Of a DNA stretch of 64,000 nt, positions 1-9,159 are shown in pieces. This stretch comes from Prochlorococcus sp. AG-409-D14 (GTDB lineage Bacteria; Cyanobacteriota; Cyanobacteriia; PCC-6307; Cyanobiaceae). Under the pieces are notes generated by a model that did not search any database, was not told the origin of the DNA, and saw nothing but the letters and a program-made list of their open reading frames with translations. The position numbers and the translations under genes are program-made. Location of the stretch: contig QCJR01000003.1 in NCBI GenBank assembly GCA_003215895.1, positions 1 to 64,000 on the forward strand. Direction: 5' to 3'. The first letter of the stretch is position 1. Each line of letters begins with the position of its first letter.

Positions 1-578
1 AATACTTCTGCTTCTTGGAGTTTTTTTTGCCCAATAAGGATTGTTCCAAGAAGGTAATGAGGATTAAAGAGATTAGAATTGAGCTTTATTGCTTTACGAG
101 CAGATAATTCTGCTTCTTGGATCTTTCCTAATTGAACATAACCATTAGCAAGGTTACCCCACGCAAGAGATAATTTAGGGTCAGATTGAGTCGCTTTGAT
201 TAATAAAGATAACGCTTCTTGTTTATTACCTATAGTAAGTTCAATGTTGCCAAGATTTGTTAAAGCTGGAGCATAAGATCTATTAATTTCTATCGCTTTT
301 TGATAATAGTGTTTAGCAGTTTTAGGATCCCCAATAGCTTGATATGTATTACCTAGATCTTTAATTACTTCATAATCATTGGGATTAATATTTAAAGCTT
401 TATTGAAATATAAACGAGCATCATCTATCTTTCTTGTTGCTAAGAAAGATTTTGCGATTAATTTTATAGATTCTATTGATTTAGTATCATTAGCTAATAT
501 TTGATTACAAGTATCAATTGTTTCTTGATATTTATTTTGTTGAAAGAGCAATTGAGCTTTTTCTATATCTGATTCCAA
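1..578 (-). CDS. TPR-repeat protein, C-terminus beyond window
   Basis: An uninterrupted minus-strand reading frame runs from about 578 to the left edge, so the C-terminal part is missing. The translation shows successive 34-residue TPR-type helical pairs, with typical spacings such as A-x-x-Y-x-x-A-I-x-I-N and LGN-x-Y-x-x-x-G. TPRs mediate protein-protein contacts; the specific role is unknown. The frame is closed upstream by a TGA and contains no ATG before the first repeat. TTG at 576-578 (reading LESDIEKAQLL) is the most plausible start, although no good ribosome site precedes it. The family is certain; the start and function are not. Confidence 0.75.
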   Translation of the reverse strand, partial: MESDIEKAQLLFQQNKYQETIDTCNQILANDTKSIESIKLIAKSFLATRKIDDARLYFNKALNINPNDYEVIKDLGNTYQAIGDPKTAKHYYQKAIEINRSYAPALTNLGNIELTIGNKQEALSLLIKATQSDPKLSLAWGNLANGYVQLGKIQEAELSARKAIKLNSNLFNPHYLLGTILIGQKKLQEAEV

Positions 579-688
579 GTTTATAACAATCTTAATAAAA
601 ATTTTTCATAGTTAGTATATCAGGCTTTATTTAAGTTCTTAGTGCTTGCGTGTGAAAAGTTATTCAATGCATAGAACCTAATTATTCA

Positions 689-815
689 ACAAAGGGAAGA
701 CAAAGTGACTTTTCCTGAATGCTCCTGACTACTTCTGAATGCCCTATTTCAATACAAAGGGAGTCATAGACAAAAAGAGAACTTTCGAGGCCTCCTGCAT
801 GCTTCTGACTGTTTC
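689..815. repeat. Degenerate tandem duplication beside tRNA-Asn
   Basis: Two imperfect copies lie head to tail just beyond the 3' end of the minus-strand tRNA. ACAAAGGGA occurs at 689-697 and again at 754-762. ATGCTCCTGACT at 719-730 is matched by ATGCTTCTGACT at 799-810, and both are followed by a similar TTCT-rich segment ending in CCC. Copy lengths differ (65 versus 80 bp offsets), so the duplication is old or partly coincidental. The rest of the 579-821 gap shows no gene. Confidence 0.4.
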
Positions 816-821
816 TAAGAA

Positions 822-893
822 CTCCCCGGGCGGGATTCGAACCTGCGACCAATCGGTTAACAGCCGATCGCTCTACCGCTGAGCTACCGAGGA
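822..893 (-). tRNA. tRNA-Asn (GTT)
   Basis: The reverse complement folds as a 72-nt cloverleaf. The acceptor stem TCCTCGG pairs with CCGGGGA (one G-U) and is followed by discriminator G. The D-arm is GCTC/GAGC, the anticodon loop CTGTTAA has GTT at 859-861, and the T-arm carries GGTTCGAATCC. CCA is not encoded. It lies between an ABC ATPase gene and a TPR gene, all on the minus strand. Confidence 0.97.
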
Positions 894-922
894 TTACAAC
901 ACTAAGAACTTACCCTTGCCAG

Positions 923-1612
923 CTACCTAAGGGCAAGTGATTTTAATTCTTGGAACACTTTTGAACCAGAATTCCAACGACCAATACCTCCATTTTGAAG
1001 AATGGCTGCCCCATCACAAAAATATAATTCTTCCAAACGATGAGTAATCCATATTGCTGTAATTGGATCATTAGGAGAACTTGTCAATTTTTTCAAAACT
1101 TTCAACACTGAATTTTGACTTTGAGGATCCAATAGAGCTGTGGGTTCATCAAGTAAAAGTAAATTGGAATTGCTGACAATTGCTCCAGCAAGTGCTAACC
1201 GCTGCTTTTGGCCACCACTTAAAGTATGAATAGGTCTGTCCAACATTTCGCCTAAGTCAACTTTTTCAAGAGCAGATTGAACCACATTCAATAAACTTCT
1301 ATCAGGAATAGTTTTAGGAACGCTAAGCATTAACTCACTTTTACATGTTGGCATAAGCAGTTGGTGGTCTGGATTCTGATAAACCATTGATGGCCTAAGA
1401 GAACAGAAAATTTTTCCACTTTCAGGACGAATTGCTCCATTGATTAGGCGAAACAAAGTACTTTTGCCACTTCCATTTTCACCTACTAGCATCCACAAAC
1501 CAGGTTTTACAATTGAAAAAGAGCAGTGATCGATAACTTTGACTCCATTGGGCCAAGAAAAAGAAACTTGATCGAATTTCAAATAGCAAGACTCAGTTGG
1601 TTCCAAAATCAA
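923..1612 (-). CDS. ABC transporter ATP-binding protein (CbiO/EcfA-like)
   Basis: This 229-aa protein is a complete ABC ATPase domain. The Walker A motif is GENGSGKST (about residues 44-52), a Q-loop sits at MVYQNPDHQL, the signature is LSGGQKQR, and the Walker B is LLLLDEPT followed by a switch histidine in WITHR. The QNPDHQL Q-loop is typical of energy-coupling-factor/cobalt-type ATPases (CbiO/EcfA). The partner membrane protein is not next to it, so the substrate cannot be told. The gene lies 17 bp after the UPF0367 gene on the same strand and is probably cotranscribed with it. Confidence 0.85.
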   Translation of the reverse strand: MILEPTESCYLKFDQVSFSWPNGVKVIDHCSFSIVKPGLWMLVGENGSGKSTLFRLINGAIRPESGKIFCSLRPSMVYQNPDHQLLMPTCKSELMLSVPKTIPDRSLLNVVQSALEKVDLGEMLDRPIHTLSGGQKQRLALAGAIVSNSNLLLLDEPTALLDPQSQNSVLKVLKKLTSSPNDPITAIWITHRLEELYFCDGAAILQNGGIGRWNSGSKVFQELKSLALR

Positions 1613-1629
1613 ATCACTCCTATTGTTAC

Positions 1630-1896
1630 TTAATCCTGCAGCGAGAATCCTGGTCGTTTACTAGTGCTACTACTTGTTTTTTCATAAATCTGAACTGCTG
1701 TAATTTCACTAACAAGAACACTTATTCTTTTATCTGCCACTTTTTCACAAGTCAATTCTAGAAGCCTTTGGTTCCCCCCTTGAATTGAATCTCTTACTTC
1801 AGAGTAAAGCCTTTGAGCATCTTCATGCTTTTTTCTCTGCACTACCAAAGGGATGGGACTTAATTTAATTGTAAGTTCGATGCAATACACTTTCAA
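1630..1896 (-). CDS. UPF0367-family small protein
   Basis: An 88-aa soluble protein with the pattern YCIELTIKLSPIPLVVQRK near the N-terminus, LELTCEKVADKRISVLVSEI centrally and VQIYEK near the end. From memory this matches the cyanobacterial UPF0367 family, whose function is unknown. It is probably cotranscribed with the downstream ABC ATPase (17-bp gap). No membrane segment, signal peptide or metal motif is visible. Confidence 0.7.
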   Translation of the reverse strand: MKVYCIELTIKLSPIPLVVQRKKHEDAQRLYSEVRDSIQGGNQRLLELTCEKVADKRISVLVSEITAVQIYEKTSSSTSKRPGFSLQD

Positions 1897-1971
1897 AAAA
1901 TTCTAATAACTAAAATATTCTTACAAATGAAAGCGGAAGAAGTGAAAAATATGTTAATAATAATATTTTAT

Positions 1972-3543
1972 TTAATCATTACATGTATAAAGATCCCAAT
2001 CATTTGTTTTCTTAATTGATTTGCATTTAGTTTGATTTTTTTCTTCAAAACTTTTTATTTGTTTTCGTGCATACCAATTTAAACTTGGTCTTTCAAAGCT
2101 ATTTTTAATATAAATTTCTTGATCTGGAAAGTTAGATATAAATTCAGCTACAGGTCTTACATCCCAATTCTCATTGATCTCCCATATCCAAAGTTTAGAA
2201 CTCACAAAGAAGAATAAACCAATTATGCTTCCAAAAATCAATCCAATAAAACCAACCTTTCTAATATTCTTTCTTGAATTAGATAATAATAATCCCCCAA
2301 AAAACCAAGCCAAAGTTATAGAAAAAATTACATTAAAATAACCTTCTCCGAAGTTGAGAATTTTTAGTTTAACCAATAAAGAAAAAACAAATGCAGACAA
2401 TCCAATGCAAGATAAAAAATTAGGGATTTTTCTTAATAGTTTTCTAGCAAAAATATAATCATTCTCTTTTCTTTGAATTAACCAAGAAACTGGTGGGCCA
2501 CAAACTAAAGCAAAAGGCAACCAAAATGGATGAATATACCAGGGAAGATGCATTTTTAAAGGTAAAATACTTCCTGCAATAATTATTTGAGTACTAAAAG
2601 CCCAAATCCCCCAACGAGTATTTAGACTAGAGCTTGCCCACAACAGACCAATTGGCCATACAAGTATCCAAGGCCACCCACCTTCAAATATTTCAATTAT
2701 TGGCACCAGAACTCCTAAATCACTACCTGAGCCTTTTTCAAATAAAACCCTTCCTGCCCCATCACCCCACCACATCCAAAAAGCACCTTTCCCATAAGAA
2801 AGCAGGTTCCAAAAGTGCCAAGAAAACCCAGGGATTAATCCATAAAGAAACCATGTCCATGAAAGATTATTTAAATATTTTTTTGATTTTGATTCCCAAA
2901 TCAAAGGAAATAAAGATGCACATAATGCGGGTATAACTACAGGGGGTTTAAGTAAAAGCATGAAACTACATGCAAAACCAGCTCCTAAAAAATTTAATTT
3001 AGTAGACCTATAGTTTTTTATAGATGATAAACAAAACCATAAAAATGCGATAGCACTAAGCTGTGTTCCATCCAACATTGCCATTCGGCCATATCTAATT
3101 ATTGGTAATAAAGTCAATAAAATTACTGATGTAGTAATACAAGCTATTCGGTCTTTAGGTCGTAAATTCCATTGAATCAAACCACCCAATGGAACAACAA
3201 AAGTAGAAAAAAGTGCTGGAAAAAATCTTATACAAAACTCCGATGGTAATAAATTAATATTATTTTGAAATTTTTGACTAATTCCAATAGCAAAAGATAT
3301 TATCCAATGAAGTCCTGGCGGCTTATTCAAATATGGCTTGTCCCAAATAGAGGGGAGAAATCGCTCTAATCCACTTTTTTGATTCAATTCCAACGCAACT
3401 CGAGCAACTGTTGCTTCATCAAAATCTCTTAAAGGTAAATTCCCAAGAGATGCAAATGCAATTCCACAAGCTATGGTCCAAAAAAGAAAAATCCACAGAA
3501 ATGGAGGCTTATAGTTTTGGGAAACGTTCTCAGTCAACACCAA
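1972..3543 (-). CDS. Membrane glycosyltransferase, GT39/ArnT-like
   Basis: A 523-aa polytopic membrane protein with about 11-12 hydrophobic segments. The first extracytoplasmic loop carries RDFDEATVARVALEL, resembling the conserved acidic D-x-D/E loop of the ArnT/PMT superfamily that transfers sugars from polyprenyl-phosphate donors. A second family-like segment is WDKPYLNKPPGLHW. A C-terminal soluble tail (about residues 455-523) follows the last membrane segment. Acceptor and sugar are unknown; lipid or cell-surface glycosylation is the family-based inference. It stands alone, divergent from cysK with a 134-bp AT-rich gap. Confidence 0.8.
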   Translation of the reverse strand: MVLTENVSQNYKPPFLWIFLFWTIACGIAFASLGNLPLRDFDEATVARVALELNQKSGLERFLPSIWDKPYLNKPPGLHWIISFAIGISQKFQNNINLLPSEFCIRFFPALFSTFVVPLGGLIQWNLRPKDRIACITTSVILLTLLPIIRYGRMAMLDGTQLSAIAFLWFCLSSIKNYRSTKLNFLGAGFACSFMLLLKPPVVIPALCASLFPLIWESKSKKYLNNLSWTWFLYGLIPGFSWHFWNLLSYGKGAFWMWWGDGAGRVLFEKGSGSDLGVLVPIIEIFEGGWPWILVWPIGLLWASSSLNTRWGIWAFSTQIIIAGSILPLKMHLPWYIHPFWLPFALVCGPPVSWLIQRKENDYIFARKLLRKIPNFLSCIGLSAFVFSLLVKLKILNFGEGYFNVIFSITLAWFFGGLLLSNSRKNIRKVGFIGLIFGSIIGLFFFVSSKLWIWEINENWDVRPVAEFISNFPDQEIYIKNSFERPSLNWYARKQIKSFEEKNQTKCKSIKKTNDWDLYTCND

Positions 3544-3677
3544 AAAATTATTCCATCTATTTATATCTCTAAAAGGTCAATAAAGCTTTTGAATAAAAAA
3601 TATTCAAGCATTATTAAAGAAGAGTTGAATTATTAAATAATTTCTTTCAAAGCTGATTCCAGTTTTTTTATAAAATC

Positions 3678-4646
3678 ATGCCAATTGCTAACGACATAAC
3701 TTCTCTAGTTGGCCAAACACCTTTGGTCAAACTAAATCGATTACCTCATGAATTTAATTGTAAGGCTGAAATAATTGCCAAATTAGAAAGTTTCAACCCC
3801 ACAGCATCTGTAAAGGACCGCATAGCTGGAGCGATGGTGAAATCAGCTGAAAAAGAGCAAACTATTAAGCCTGGGAAAACTGTTCTTATTGAGCCCACCA
3901 GCGGTAATACAGGTATTGCATTGGCAATGGTAGCTGCAGCAAAAGGATACCGACTAATCCTTACAATGCCTGACACAATGAGTACTGAACGACGCTCAAT
4001 GTTAAGAGCATTTGGAGCAGAGCTTCAACTAACTCCTGGCAAAGAAGGAATCCAAGGCGCAATTGATTTAGCTAAAGAATTGGTAGCTTCCATACCTGAT
4101 GCATATTTGCTGCAGCAATTCGATAACTTATCTAATCCTGAAATTCATGAAAAAACTACAGCTGAGGAAATATGGGAAGATTGCGAAGGCAAACTTGATG
4201 CATTAATTGCTGGAGTAGGAACAGGAGGAACAATCACAGGTTGTGCCAGGTTTTTAAAACAAAAAAATCCAAAAATCAAGGTTTTTGCAGTAGAGCCTTC
4301 ATCAAGCCCTGTTCTTTCAGGAGGGAATCCTGGATCTCATGCTATACAAGGCATTGGTGCTGGTTTCATTCCTAATGTATTAGATATGAATCAAATTGAT
4401 GAAATCATACAAATCAATGATAATGAAGCAATGGACATTGGAAGAAGGCTTGCTAAAGAAGAGGGACTGTTAAGTGGTGTTAGCAGTGGCGCTGCAGTAG
4501 CGGCTGCTTTAAAAGTAGGAAATCAACCTGAGTTTGCGAATAGGCGATTGGTTGTCATCCTGCCTAGTTTTGGGGAAAGATATCTCTCAACAACTATGTT
4601 TACTTCCATCCCCGCAAACCCAGTAAAAGGGAATGAATACCTCTAA
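3678..4646 (+). CDS. cysK: Cysteine synthase A (O-acetylserine sulfhydrylase)
   Basis: This 322-aa PLP enzyme makes cysteine from O-acetylserine and sulfide. The PLP lysine is K46 in NPTASVKDRIAG. The substrate loop TSGNTGIALA follows at about residue 74, and the phosphate-binding glycine loop is GVGTGGTITG near residue 178. Length and motifs are normal for CysK. cysH, which supplies reduced sulfur upstream in the same pathway, lies in the window at 41.4 kb. A DnaJ-domain gene starts 21 bp downstream on the same strand and may be cotranscribed. Confidence 0.95.
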   Translation: MPIANDITSLVGQTPLVKLNRLPHEFNCKAEIIAKLESFNPTASVKDRIAGAMVKSAEKEQTIKPGKTVLIEPTSGNTGIALAMVAAAKGYRLILTMPDTMSTERRSMLRAFGAELQLTPGKEGIQGAIDLAKELVASIPDAYLLQQFDNLSNPEIHEKTTAEEIWEDCEGKLDALIAGVGTGGTITGCARFLKQKNPKIKVFAVEPSSSPVLSGGNPGSHAIQGIGAGFIPNVLDMNQIDEIIQINDNEAMDIGRRLAKEEGLLSGVSSGAAVAAALKVGNQPEFANRRLVVILPSFGERYLSTTMFTSIPANPVKGNEYL

Positions 4647-4667
4647 AAAATAAAGAATCATTCAACA

Positions 4668-5321
4668 ATGAGAAAAGACCCATATCAAATATTGAAAGTT
4701 CATCCCAACGCAAAACTAGAAGAGATTAAAAAAGCATATAGAGAACTTGTAAAAATACATCACCCAGACAAAGGAGGAGATTCAGCAGCAATGCTAGAGG
4801 TAAACTCAGCATGGGAAATATTAAAGAAAAAACATAAAGATCATAAATTAAATAAAGTTAATAACTCAAAAGTTTATAACCAGAATGAATACAAAAGAGA
4901 AACTAATAATTACTCCAAATCTGAAGATATAAAAAAATGGTTTCACAATATATACCTCCCCATTGATAAATTATTAGGACAAATAATTAATCCTCTAGGC
5001 TCGAAAATAAAAGATTTATCAGCTGATCCTTATGATCAAATACTAATGGATTCTTTCTGCCTATATCTTGAGGAAAGTAAAAAGAAAATAACTAAAATTA
5101 AAAAAATTTATACATCTTTTGCAAGTCCTTCAATGATAAGGGATTTCAGCTTAGATCTCTATCATTGCTTATCACATGTTGAGGATGGCATTAATGAATT
5201 AGAACGTTATACAATGGGTTATGTAGACAATTACCTTCATGATGGAAAAGCAATGATTGCTATTGCCAAGAAAAAAAGAAAATTTTTACAAAGCCATAAA
5301 AAAGAATGGCTTATCTTATAG
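4668..5321 (+). CDS. DnaJ-domain protein
   Basis: A 217-aa protein whose N-terminal residues 1-60 form a J domain (DPYQILKVHPNAKLEEIKKAY) with the invariant HPD tripeptide in HHPDKGGDSAAM. The rest lacks the Gly/Phe-rich region and zinc fingers of classical DnaJ, so it is a type-III J-protein. It probably recruits an Hsp70 (DnaK) to a specific client. The lysine-rich C-terminal part is not recognised. It lies 21 bp downstream of cysK. Confidence 0.85.
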   Translation: MRKDPYQILKVHPNAKLEEIKKAYRELVKIHHPDKGGDSAAMLEVNSAWEILKKKHKDHKLNKVNNSKVYNQNEYKRETNNYSKSEDIKKWFHNIYLPIDKLLGQIINPLGSKIKDLSADPYDQILMDSFCLYLEESKKKITKIKKIYTSFASPSMIRDFSLDLYHCLSHVEDGINELERYTMGYVDNYLHDGKAMIAIAKKKRKFLQSHKKEWLIL

Positions 5322-5341
5322 TTTCAATCTTTATTTATTTA

Positions 5342-5605
5342 TTAATATGAGATTATATGATCACAATTTATCCAAACATCAGGGACTGGCCTTCTCCACC
5401 TAACTTGACAATAATCGCCGTTAATCAACAATACTTCTCCAGGCCCTTGAAAAATATATTCAGGTAAATTAGTGTCACTTGCTTGAGATTCTAAGCTGTT
5501 CAAATATTTTTCACGATCAACTTTTACAAGATCTCCTTTTCTGAATTTCTTTTTTATCTTTGGAGGTGATTGTGAATCATCTACTTTTCCGGTTTGTTCA
5601 GACAT
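5342..5605 (-). CDS. ndhO: NAD(P)H-quinone oxidoreductase subunit O
   Basis: The 87-aa protein has a disordered N-terminus, then KKFRKGDLVKVDREKYLNSL, a segment LPEYIFQGPGEVLLINGDYCQVRW and the ending RRPVPDVWINCDHI. This is the NdhO pattern: a small peripheral subunit of the thylakoid NDH-1 complex that serves respiration and cyclic electron flow around photosystem I. Prochlorococcus forms have the longer N-terminal tail seen here. It converges on the DnaJ gene with a 20-bp gap. Confidence 0.85.
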   Translation of the reverse strand: MSEQTGKVDDSQSPPKIKKKFRKGDLVKVDREKYLNSLESQASDTNLPEYIFQGPGEVLLINGDYCQVRWRRPVPDVWINCDHIISY

Positions 5606-5734
5606 TTTAAATAATTAATAAAAAAGACTAATGACTTAATTCAAATATTCAAATGAAGAATAGCAGTTAAAACAAAATGGTAGAAACCATGTCATTAATT
5701 AATTGCAAATTCCATAACGCAAATATTCTTGAGC

Positions 5735-5778
5735 GATCAACACCATAAGTTGATCAAAAGCCCACTAAGCTGATCAAA
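5735..5778. promoter_or_regulatory. Phased TGATCA boxes upstream of 5795 gene
   Basis: TAAGTTGATCAAA at 5746-5758 and TAAGCTGATCAAA at 5766-5778 are near-identical 13-mers exactly 20 bp apart, each centred on the palindrome TGATCA. A third GATCAA occurs at 5735-5740. They end 16 bp before the GTG start at 5795. Two-turn spacing on one helical face suggests an operator, but this is inference only. The rest of the 189-bp gap to ndhO shows nothing else clear. Confidence 0.35.
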
Positions 5779-5794
5779 TCTGATTAGAGAAATC

Positions 5795-6724
5795 GTGAAA
5801 TTACTACTTACTGGATGCTCTGGTTTTATCGGAAGAGAATTAATTCCTTTGCTAATCAAAGAAGGTCATAGCCTCATAGTGATATCTAGACAATCCAAAG
5901 AGAAACTAAAAGCCATCGCTAATGACCAAAGCATCAATTTCATACAAATGAATCCAGCAGAGTCATCGTCTTGGGATAAAGAAGAAATTCAAAACTCTCT
6001 TAAAAGCTGCGAAGGTGTTATCAATCTTGCTGGGGAGCCTATTGCTGAAAAAAGATGGACAACTGATCACTGTAAAGAAATCATAAATAGTCGCATAGAG
6101 ACGACAAATAATCTGATTAAAAACCTAAGGAATCTAAGAAAACCACCAAAAGTTCTTATTAATGCATCGGCAATTGGTTTTTATGGCTCACATCCTCAAA
6201 CTGAATTCACTGAAGAAAATATGCAGGGTGATGATTTTCTAGCAAATTTGTGCAAAGAATGGGAATCTAGTGCAAAAAACAAACCAAGAGCGACTCGACT
6301 TTTAATTGTAAGAATTGGCATCGTATTAGCTAAAGATGGGGGAGCACTTGGAAAAATGCTTCCCATTTTTAGAGCTGGTCTTGGAGGCCCAATAGGAGAT
6401 GGAAAACAATGGATGAGCTGGATCCACAGAACAGATCTTTGTAATCTTATTAACGAAAGTGTGAAAAATTCCTCTTGGTCAGGTGTCGTCAATGGGGTTG
6501 CACCAAATCCTGTACGAATGAATGAGTTTTCTAACTTACTTGGTAAATCACTTGGCAGACCAAGTCTTCTCGCAGTTCCTGGGCCAATATTGAAGTTAAT
6601 TTTAGGAGATGGAGCTCGTGTAGTTTTAGAAGGACAAAATGTACAACCTCAAAGATTGAATAAACTCAAATTTAAATTCAGTTTCCCCTCAATTAATGAA
6701 GCTTTTAAAGCAATATTAACTTAA
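5795..6724 (+). CDS. TIGR01777-family NAD-dependent epimerase-like protein
   Basis: A 309-aa extended short-chain dehydrogenase-like protein. The N-terminal Rossmann fingerprint is LLLTGCSGFIGREL. NLAGEPIAEKRWT, NASAIGFYG and GQWMSWIHR-type blocks (here GDGKQWMSWIHRTDL) are diagnostic for the TIGR01777/DUF1731 family (YfcH, plant SulA/GC1-like). The family has been linked to cell or plastid division, but its reaction is unsettled. GTG start at 5795; no in-frame ATG lies near the Rossmann motif. A pair of TGATCA boxes precedes it. Confidence 0.85.
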   Translation: MKLLLTGCSGFIGRELIPLLIKEGHSLIVISRQSKEKLKAIANDQSINFIQMNPAESSSWDKEEIQNSLKSCEGVINLAGEPIAEKRWTTDHCKEIINSRIETTNNLIKNLRNLRKPPKVLINASAIGFYGSHPQTEFTEENMQGDDFLANLCKEWESSAKNKPRATRLLIVRIGIVLAKDGGALGKMLPIFRAGLGGPIGDGKQWMSWIHRTDLCNLINESVKNSSWSGVVNGVAPNPVRMNEFSNLLGKSLGRPSLLAVPGPILKLILGDGARVVLEGQNVQPQRLNKLKFKFSFPSINEAFKAILT

Positions 6725-6750
6725 AAATTTCTAGGAAATCTAATCATAAA

Positions 6751-7170
6751 TCAAAGATCTAACCAATTTTTTATTTTAAGTAAAGTTTTCCAATGAGGTT
6801 TACGAGAAAGACCATCTTCAAAGGATTCTTTTAATTCTTTTTCTAATTCAGGAAGAACTAACATAGCTCTTTTAACATAATCAATATGATCTCTAACTCC
6901 TTTAGAGTTAGTTTCTAATAATGCAAGACTCAAATTTATCCTTGATTGTGGATCTTGACCGTTAAGTTTCACTGCATACCGAGCAGAGCGCAAGGCTTCA
7001 TGAGGCGAATCACATAACAATTGCAACCAAGACAAGCATGTCCATGCAGCAGCATTATTTGGGGTAGTAGAAGCTATTTTCTTAAAATCTTCAATCAATT
7101 CATCTGCTGGCAACCCAGCTTTATAGCGATTTAGGGCATCTTCAAAAAGACTTTCCTCTGGTTGATCCAT
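6751..7170 (-). CDS. TPR-like small soluble protein
   Basis: Taking the ATG at 7170 gives a protein of about 139 aa beginning MDQPEESLFEDALNRYKAG. An upstream in-frame start at 7230 would overlap the Fe-S carrier gene and add a basic stretch, so I prefer 7170. The middle (NNAAAWTCLSWLQL through ARYAVKLNGQDPQSRINLSLALLE) looks like two TPR helical pairs. It follows the A-type Fe-S carrier on the same strand by 29 bp and is conserved-looking, with unknown function. Confidence 0.7.
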   Translation of the reverse strand: MDQPEESLFEDALNRYKAGLPADELIEDFKKIASTTPNNAAAWTCLSWLQLLCDSPHEALRSARYAVKLNGQDPQSRINLSLALLETNSKGVRDHIDYVKRAMLVLPELEKELKESFEDGLSRKPHWKTLLKIKNWLDL

Positions 7171-7199
7171 TGTTAATTTAAAAACTCTTTTAGTTAAAG

Positions 7200-7589
7200 T
7201 TAAACTGCGAAAGAACTTCCACAGCCACAAGTTTGTGATGCATTGGGATTAGTAAAGTTAAAACCACCACCAATTAAATCTGTACTGAAATCTAATTGCA
7301 TTCCATATATATATAAAAGACTCTTTGGATCACAAATCACTTTAAACGAACTGCCACCAACTGAATATTCATAGACTTCATCATCTTTTTGAATATCATC
7401 AGTAGATACAAAGTCCATGGTGTAACTCATACCACTGCAACCTCCTGAACGTACTCCTACTCTTAATAATTTTCCTGAGCCTTGTTCTTTACAAAGCCTG
7501 GACAACTGATCCAATGCAGTAGTTGTAATGAGTACTCCCTTACCACCTTGAGCTTTATGAGTTTTGGGCGGTGCCTTTGATTCACTCAT
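7200..7589 (-). CDS. A-type Fe-S cluster carrier (ErpA/SufA/IscA family)
   Basis: A 129-aa protein with the three conserved cysteines of the HesB/IscA family: one in GVRSGGCSGMSYTMDF and two in the C-terminal QTCGCGSSFAV. It carries assembled clusters from the Suf scaffold to target apoproteins; the sufBCDS operon is at 50.4-55.2 kb here. An N-terminal extension of about 15 residues is rich in Lys and Pro. It is divergent from crtQ with a 106-bp gap. Which subfamily (SufA, ErpA or IscA) cannot be settled by eye. Confidence 0.9.
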   Translation of the reverse strand: MSESKAPPKTHKAQGGKGVLITTTALDQLSRLCKEQGSGKLLRVGVRSGGCSGMSYTMDFVSTDDIQKDDEVYEYSVGGSSFKVICDPKSLLYIYGMQLDFSTDLIGGGFNFTNPNASQTCGCGSSFAV

Positions 7590-7695
7590 TGTTTTTTTTC
7601 AAACATTAATAACACTCTATTAATCATATTCGATTTTAAAAGTGCCAAAAAAGAGTTTTTGTTCATAGAGTTAGTGTATCCATCTAATTAAACGA

Positions 7696-9156
7696 GTGAA
7701 AATCGCAATAATAGGTGCAGGTTTAGCAGGATTGACTGCTGCAGTTGACCTTGTTGATGAAGGACATGAGGTCGACCTATATGAGGCAAAACCATTTATG
7801 GGAGGAAAAGTTGGGAGCTGGGAAGATTCCGATGGAAATCATATAGAGATGGGTCTGCATGTGTTCTTTTTCAACTATGCCAATCTTTTTGCATTAATGA
7901 GAAAAGTAGGGGCATTTGAAAATCTTTTACCAAAAGACCATACTCACCTTTTTGTTAACAAGGGAGGTGACATTAAGTCACTTGATTTTCGATTTTTTGC
8001 AGGAGCTCCTTTTAACGGCTTAAAAGCCTTCTTCACTACACCTCAATTAAATTGGATTGACAAGCTAAGGAATGCACTTGCCCTTGGAACAAGTCCGATA
8101 GTCAGAGGGCTTATTGACTACGAAGGTGCGATGAAAACAATACGATCACTAGATTCTATAAGCTTTCAAAAATGGTTTCTTAACCATGGAGGAAGCCTAA
8201 ATAGTATCGAAAGGATGTGGAATCCTATTGCATACGCACTGGGATTCATTGATTGCGAAGCAATTTCTGCAAGATGCATGCTTACTATCTTCATGATGTT
8301 TGCTTCGAAAACAGAGGCATCTAAGCTCAACCTATTGAAAGGGTCACCCCACAAATGGCTCACTAAACCAATACTCGATTACATTGAACAAAGAGGAGGA
8401 AGGCTTCACTTAGAAAATATTGTTAAAGAAATTCATTCAGAAGATTCCAACCAACCATCCGTGACTGGATTAACTCTTCAAACACCAGAAGGTGAACAAA
8501 AAATTGAAGCAGACAAATATTTAGCTGCTTGCGATGTATCTGGGATTAAAAGAATAATTCCTAGATCATGGAGACGTTTTAAAGAGTTTGACTCACTTTT
8601 CAAGCTTGATGCTGTACCAGTCGCGACAGTGCAACTTAGGTACGATGGGTGGGTAACCGAGATCAATAATGAAAAAGCTCAAACAAATCTAAAAAGTCCA
8701 TCTGGTTTAGACAATTTGTTATACACAGCCGATGCTGATTTTAGTTGTTTTGCAGATTTAGCTTTATCAAGCCCAGAAGACTATAAAAAAGATGGTCAGG
8801 GCTCACTACTTCAATGTGTGTTAACACCTGGAGATCCTTGGATTACCAAATCGTCAGATGAAATTGTAAAACATACTGATCTACAAGTAAGGACACTTTT
8901 CCCTTCTTCAAGAGGCTTGAAGCTTTTATGGAGCAATGTGGTCAAAGTTTCTCATTCTCTTTACAGGGAGGCTCCTGGAATGGAGCCATATAGACCAAAT
9001 CAAAAAACCTCTTTTAGTAATTTCTTCTTGGCAGGCAGTTACACAAAACAGGATTACATTGACTCTATGGAAGGAGCAACAATGAGCGGTCATCTTGCTG
9101 CTTCAGCAATGCTCTCAAAGTCTGTTTCACTAGCAAAAAATTCTTCGGTTGCTTAA
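7696..9156 (+). CDS. crtQ: Zeta-carotene desaturase
   Basis: The 486-aa plant-type desaturase opens with the FAD fingerprint [20 protein letters not shown]. It then shows family blocks [21 protein letters not shown] and [14 protein letters not shown], and the C-terminal FAD-site block [19 protein letters not shown]. It converts zeta-carotene to lycopene at the thylakoid membrane. The GTG start at 7696 immediately precedes the FAD motif. An SRPBCC protein gene starts 4 bp downstream, so the two are probably cotranscribed. Confidence 0.92.
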   Translation: MKIAIIGAGLAGLTAAVDLVDEGHEVDLYEAKPFMGGKVGSWEDSDGNHIEMGLHVFFFNYANLFALMRKVGAFENLLPKDHTHLFVNKGGDIKSLDFRFFAGAPFNGLKAFFTTPQLNWIDKLRNALALGTSPIVRGLIDYEGAMKTIRSLDSISFQKWFLNHGGSLNSIERMWNPIAYALGFIDCEAISARCMLTIFMMFASKTEASKLNLLKGSPHKWLTKPILDYIEQRGGRLHLENIVKEIHSEDSNQPSVTGLTLQTPEGEQKIEADKYLAACDVSGIKRIIPRSWRRFKEFDSLFKLDAVPVATVQLRYDGWVTEINNEKAQTNLKSPSGLDNLLYTADADFSCFADLALSSPEDYKKDGQGSLLQCVLTPGDPWITKSSDEIVKHTDLQVRTLFPSSRGLKLLWSNVVKVSHSLYREAPGMEPYRPNQKTSFSNFFLAGSYTKQDYIDSMEGATMSGHLAASAMLSKSVSLAKNSSVA

Positions 9157-9159
9157 GAA

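Noticed and set aside
2634-2936. Plus-strand 100-aa frame inside the glycosyltransferase gene
   Set aside because: It is wholly within a well-supported minus-strand membrane protein, and its composition (His/Thr/Lys runs) is that of an antisense shadow.
7171-7230. 20-residue N-terminal extension of the TPR-like protein
   Set aside because: It overlaps the 3' end of the Fe-S carrier gene and reads as a basic aromatic stretch without conservation-like pattern; ATG 7170 is better.
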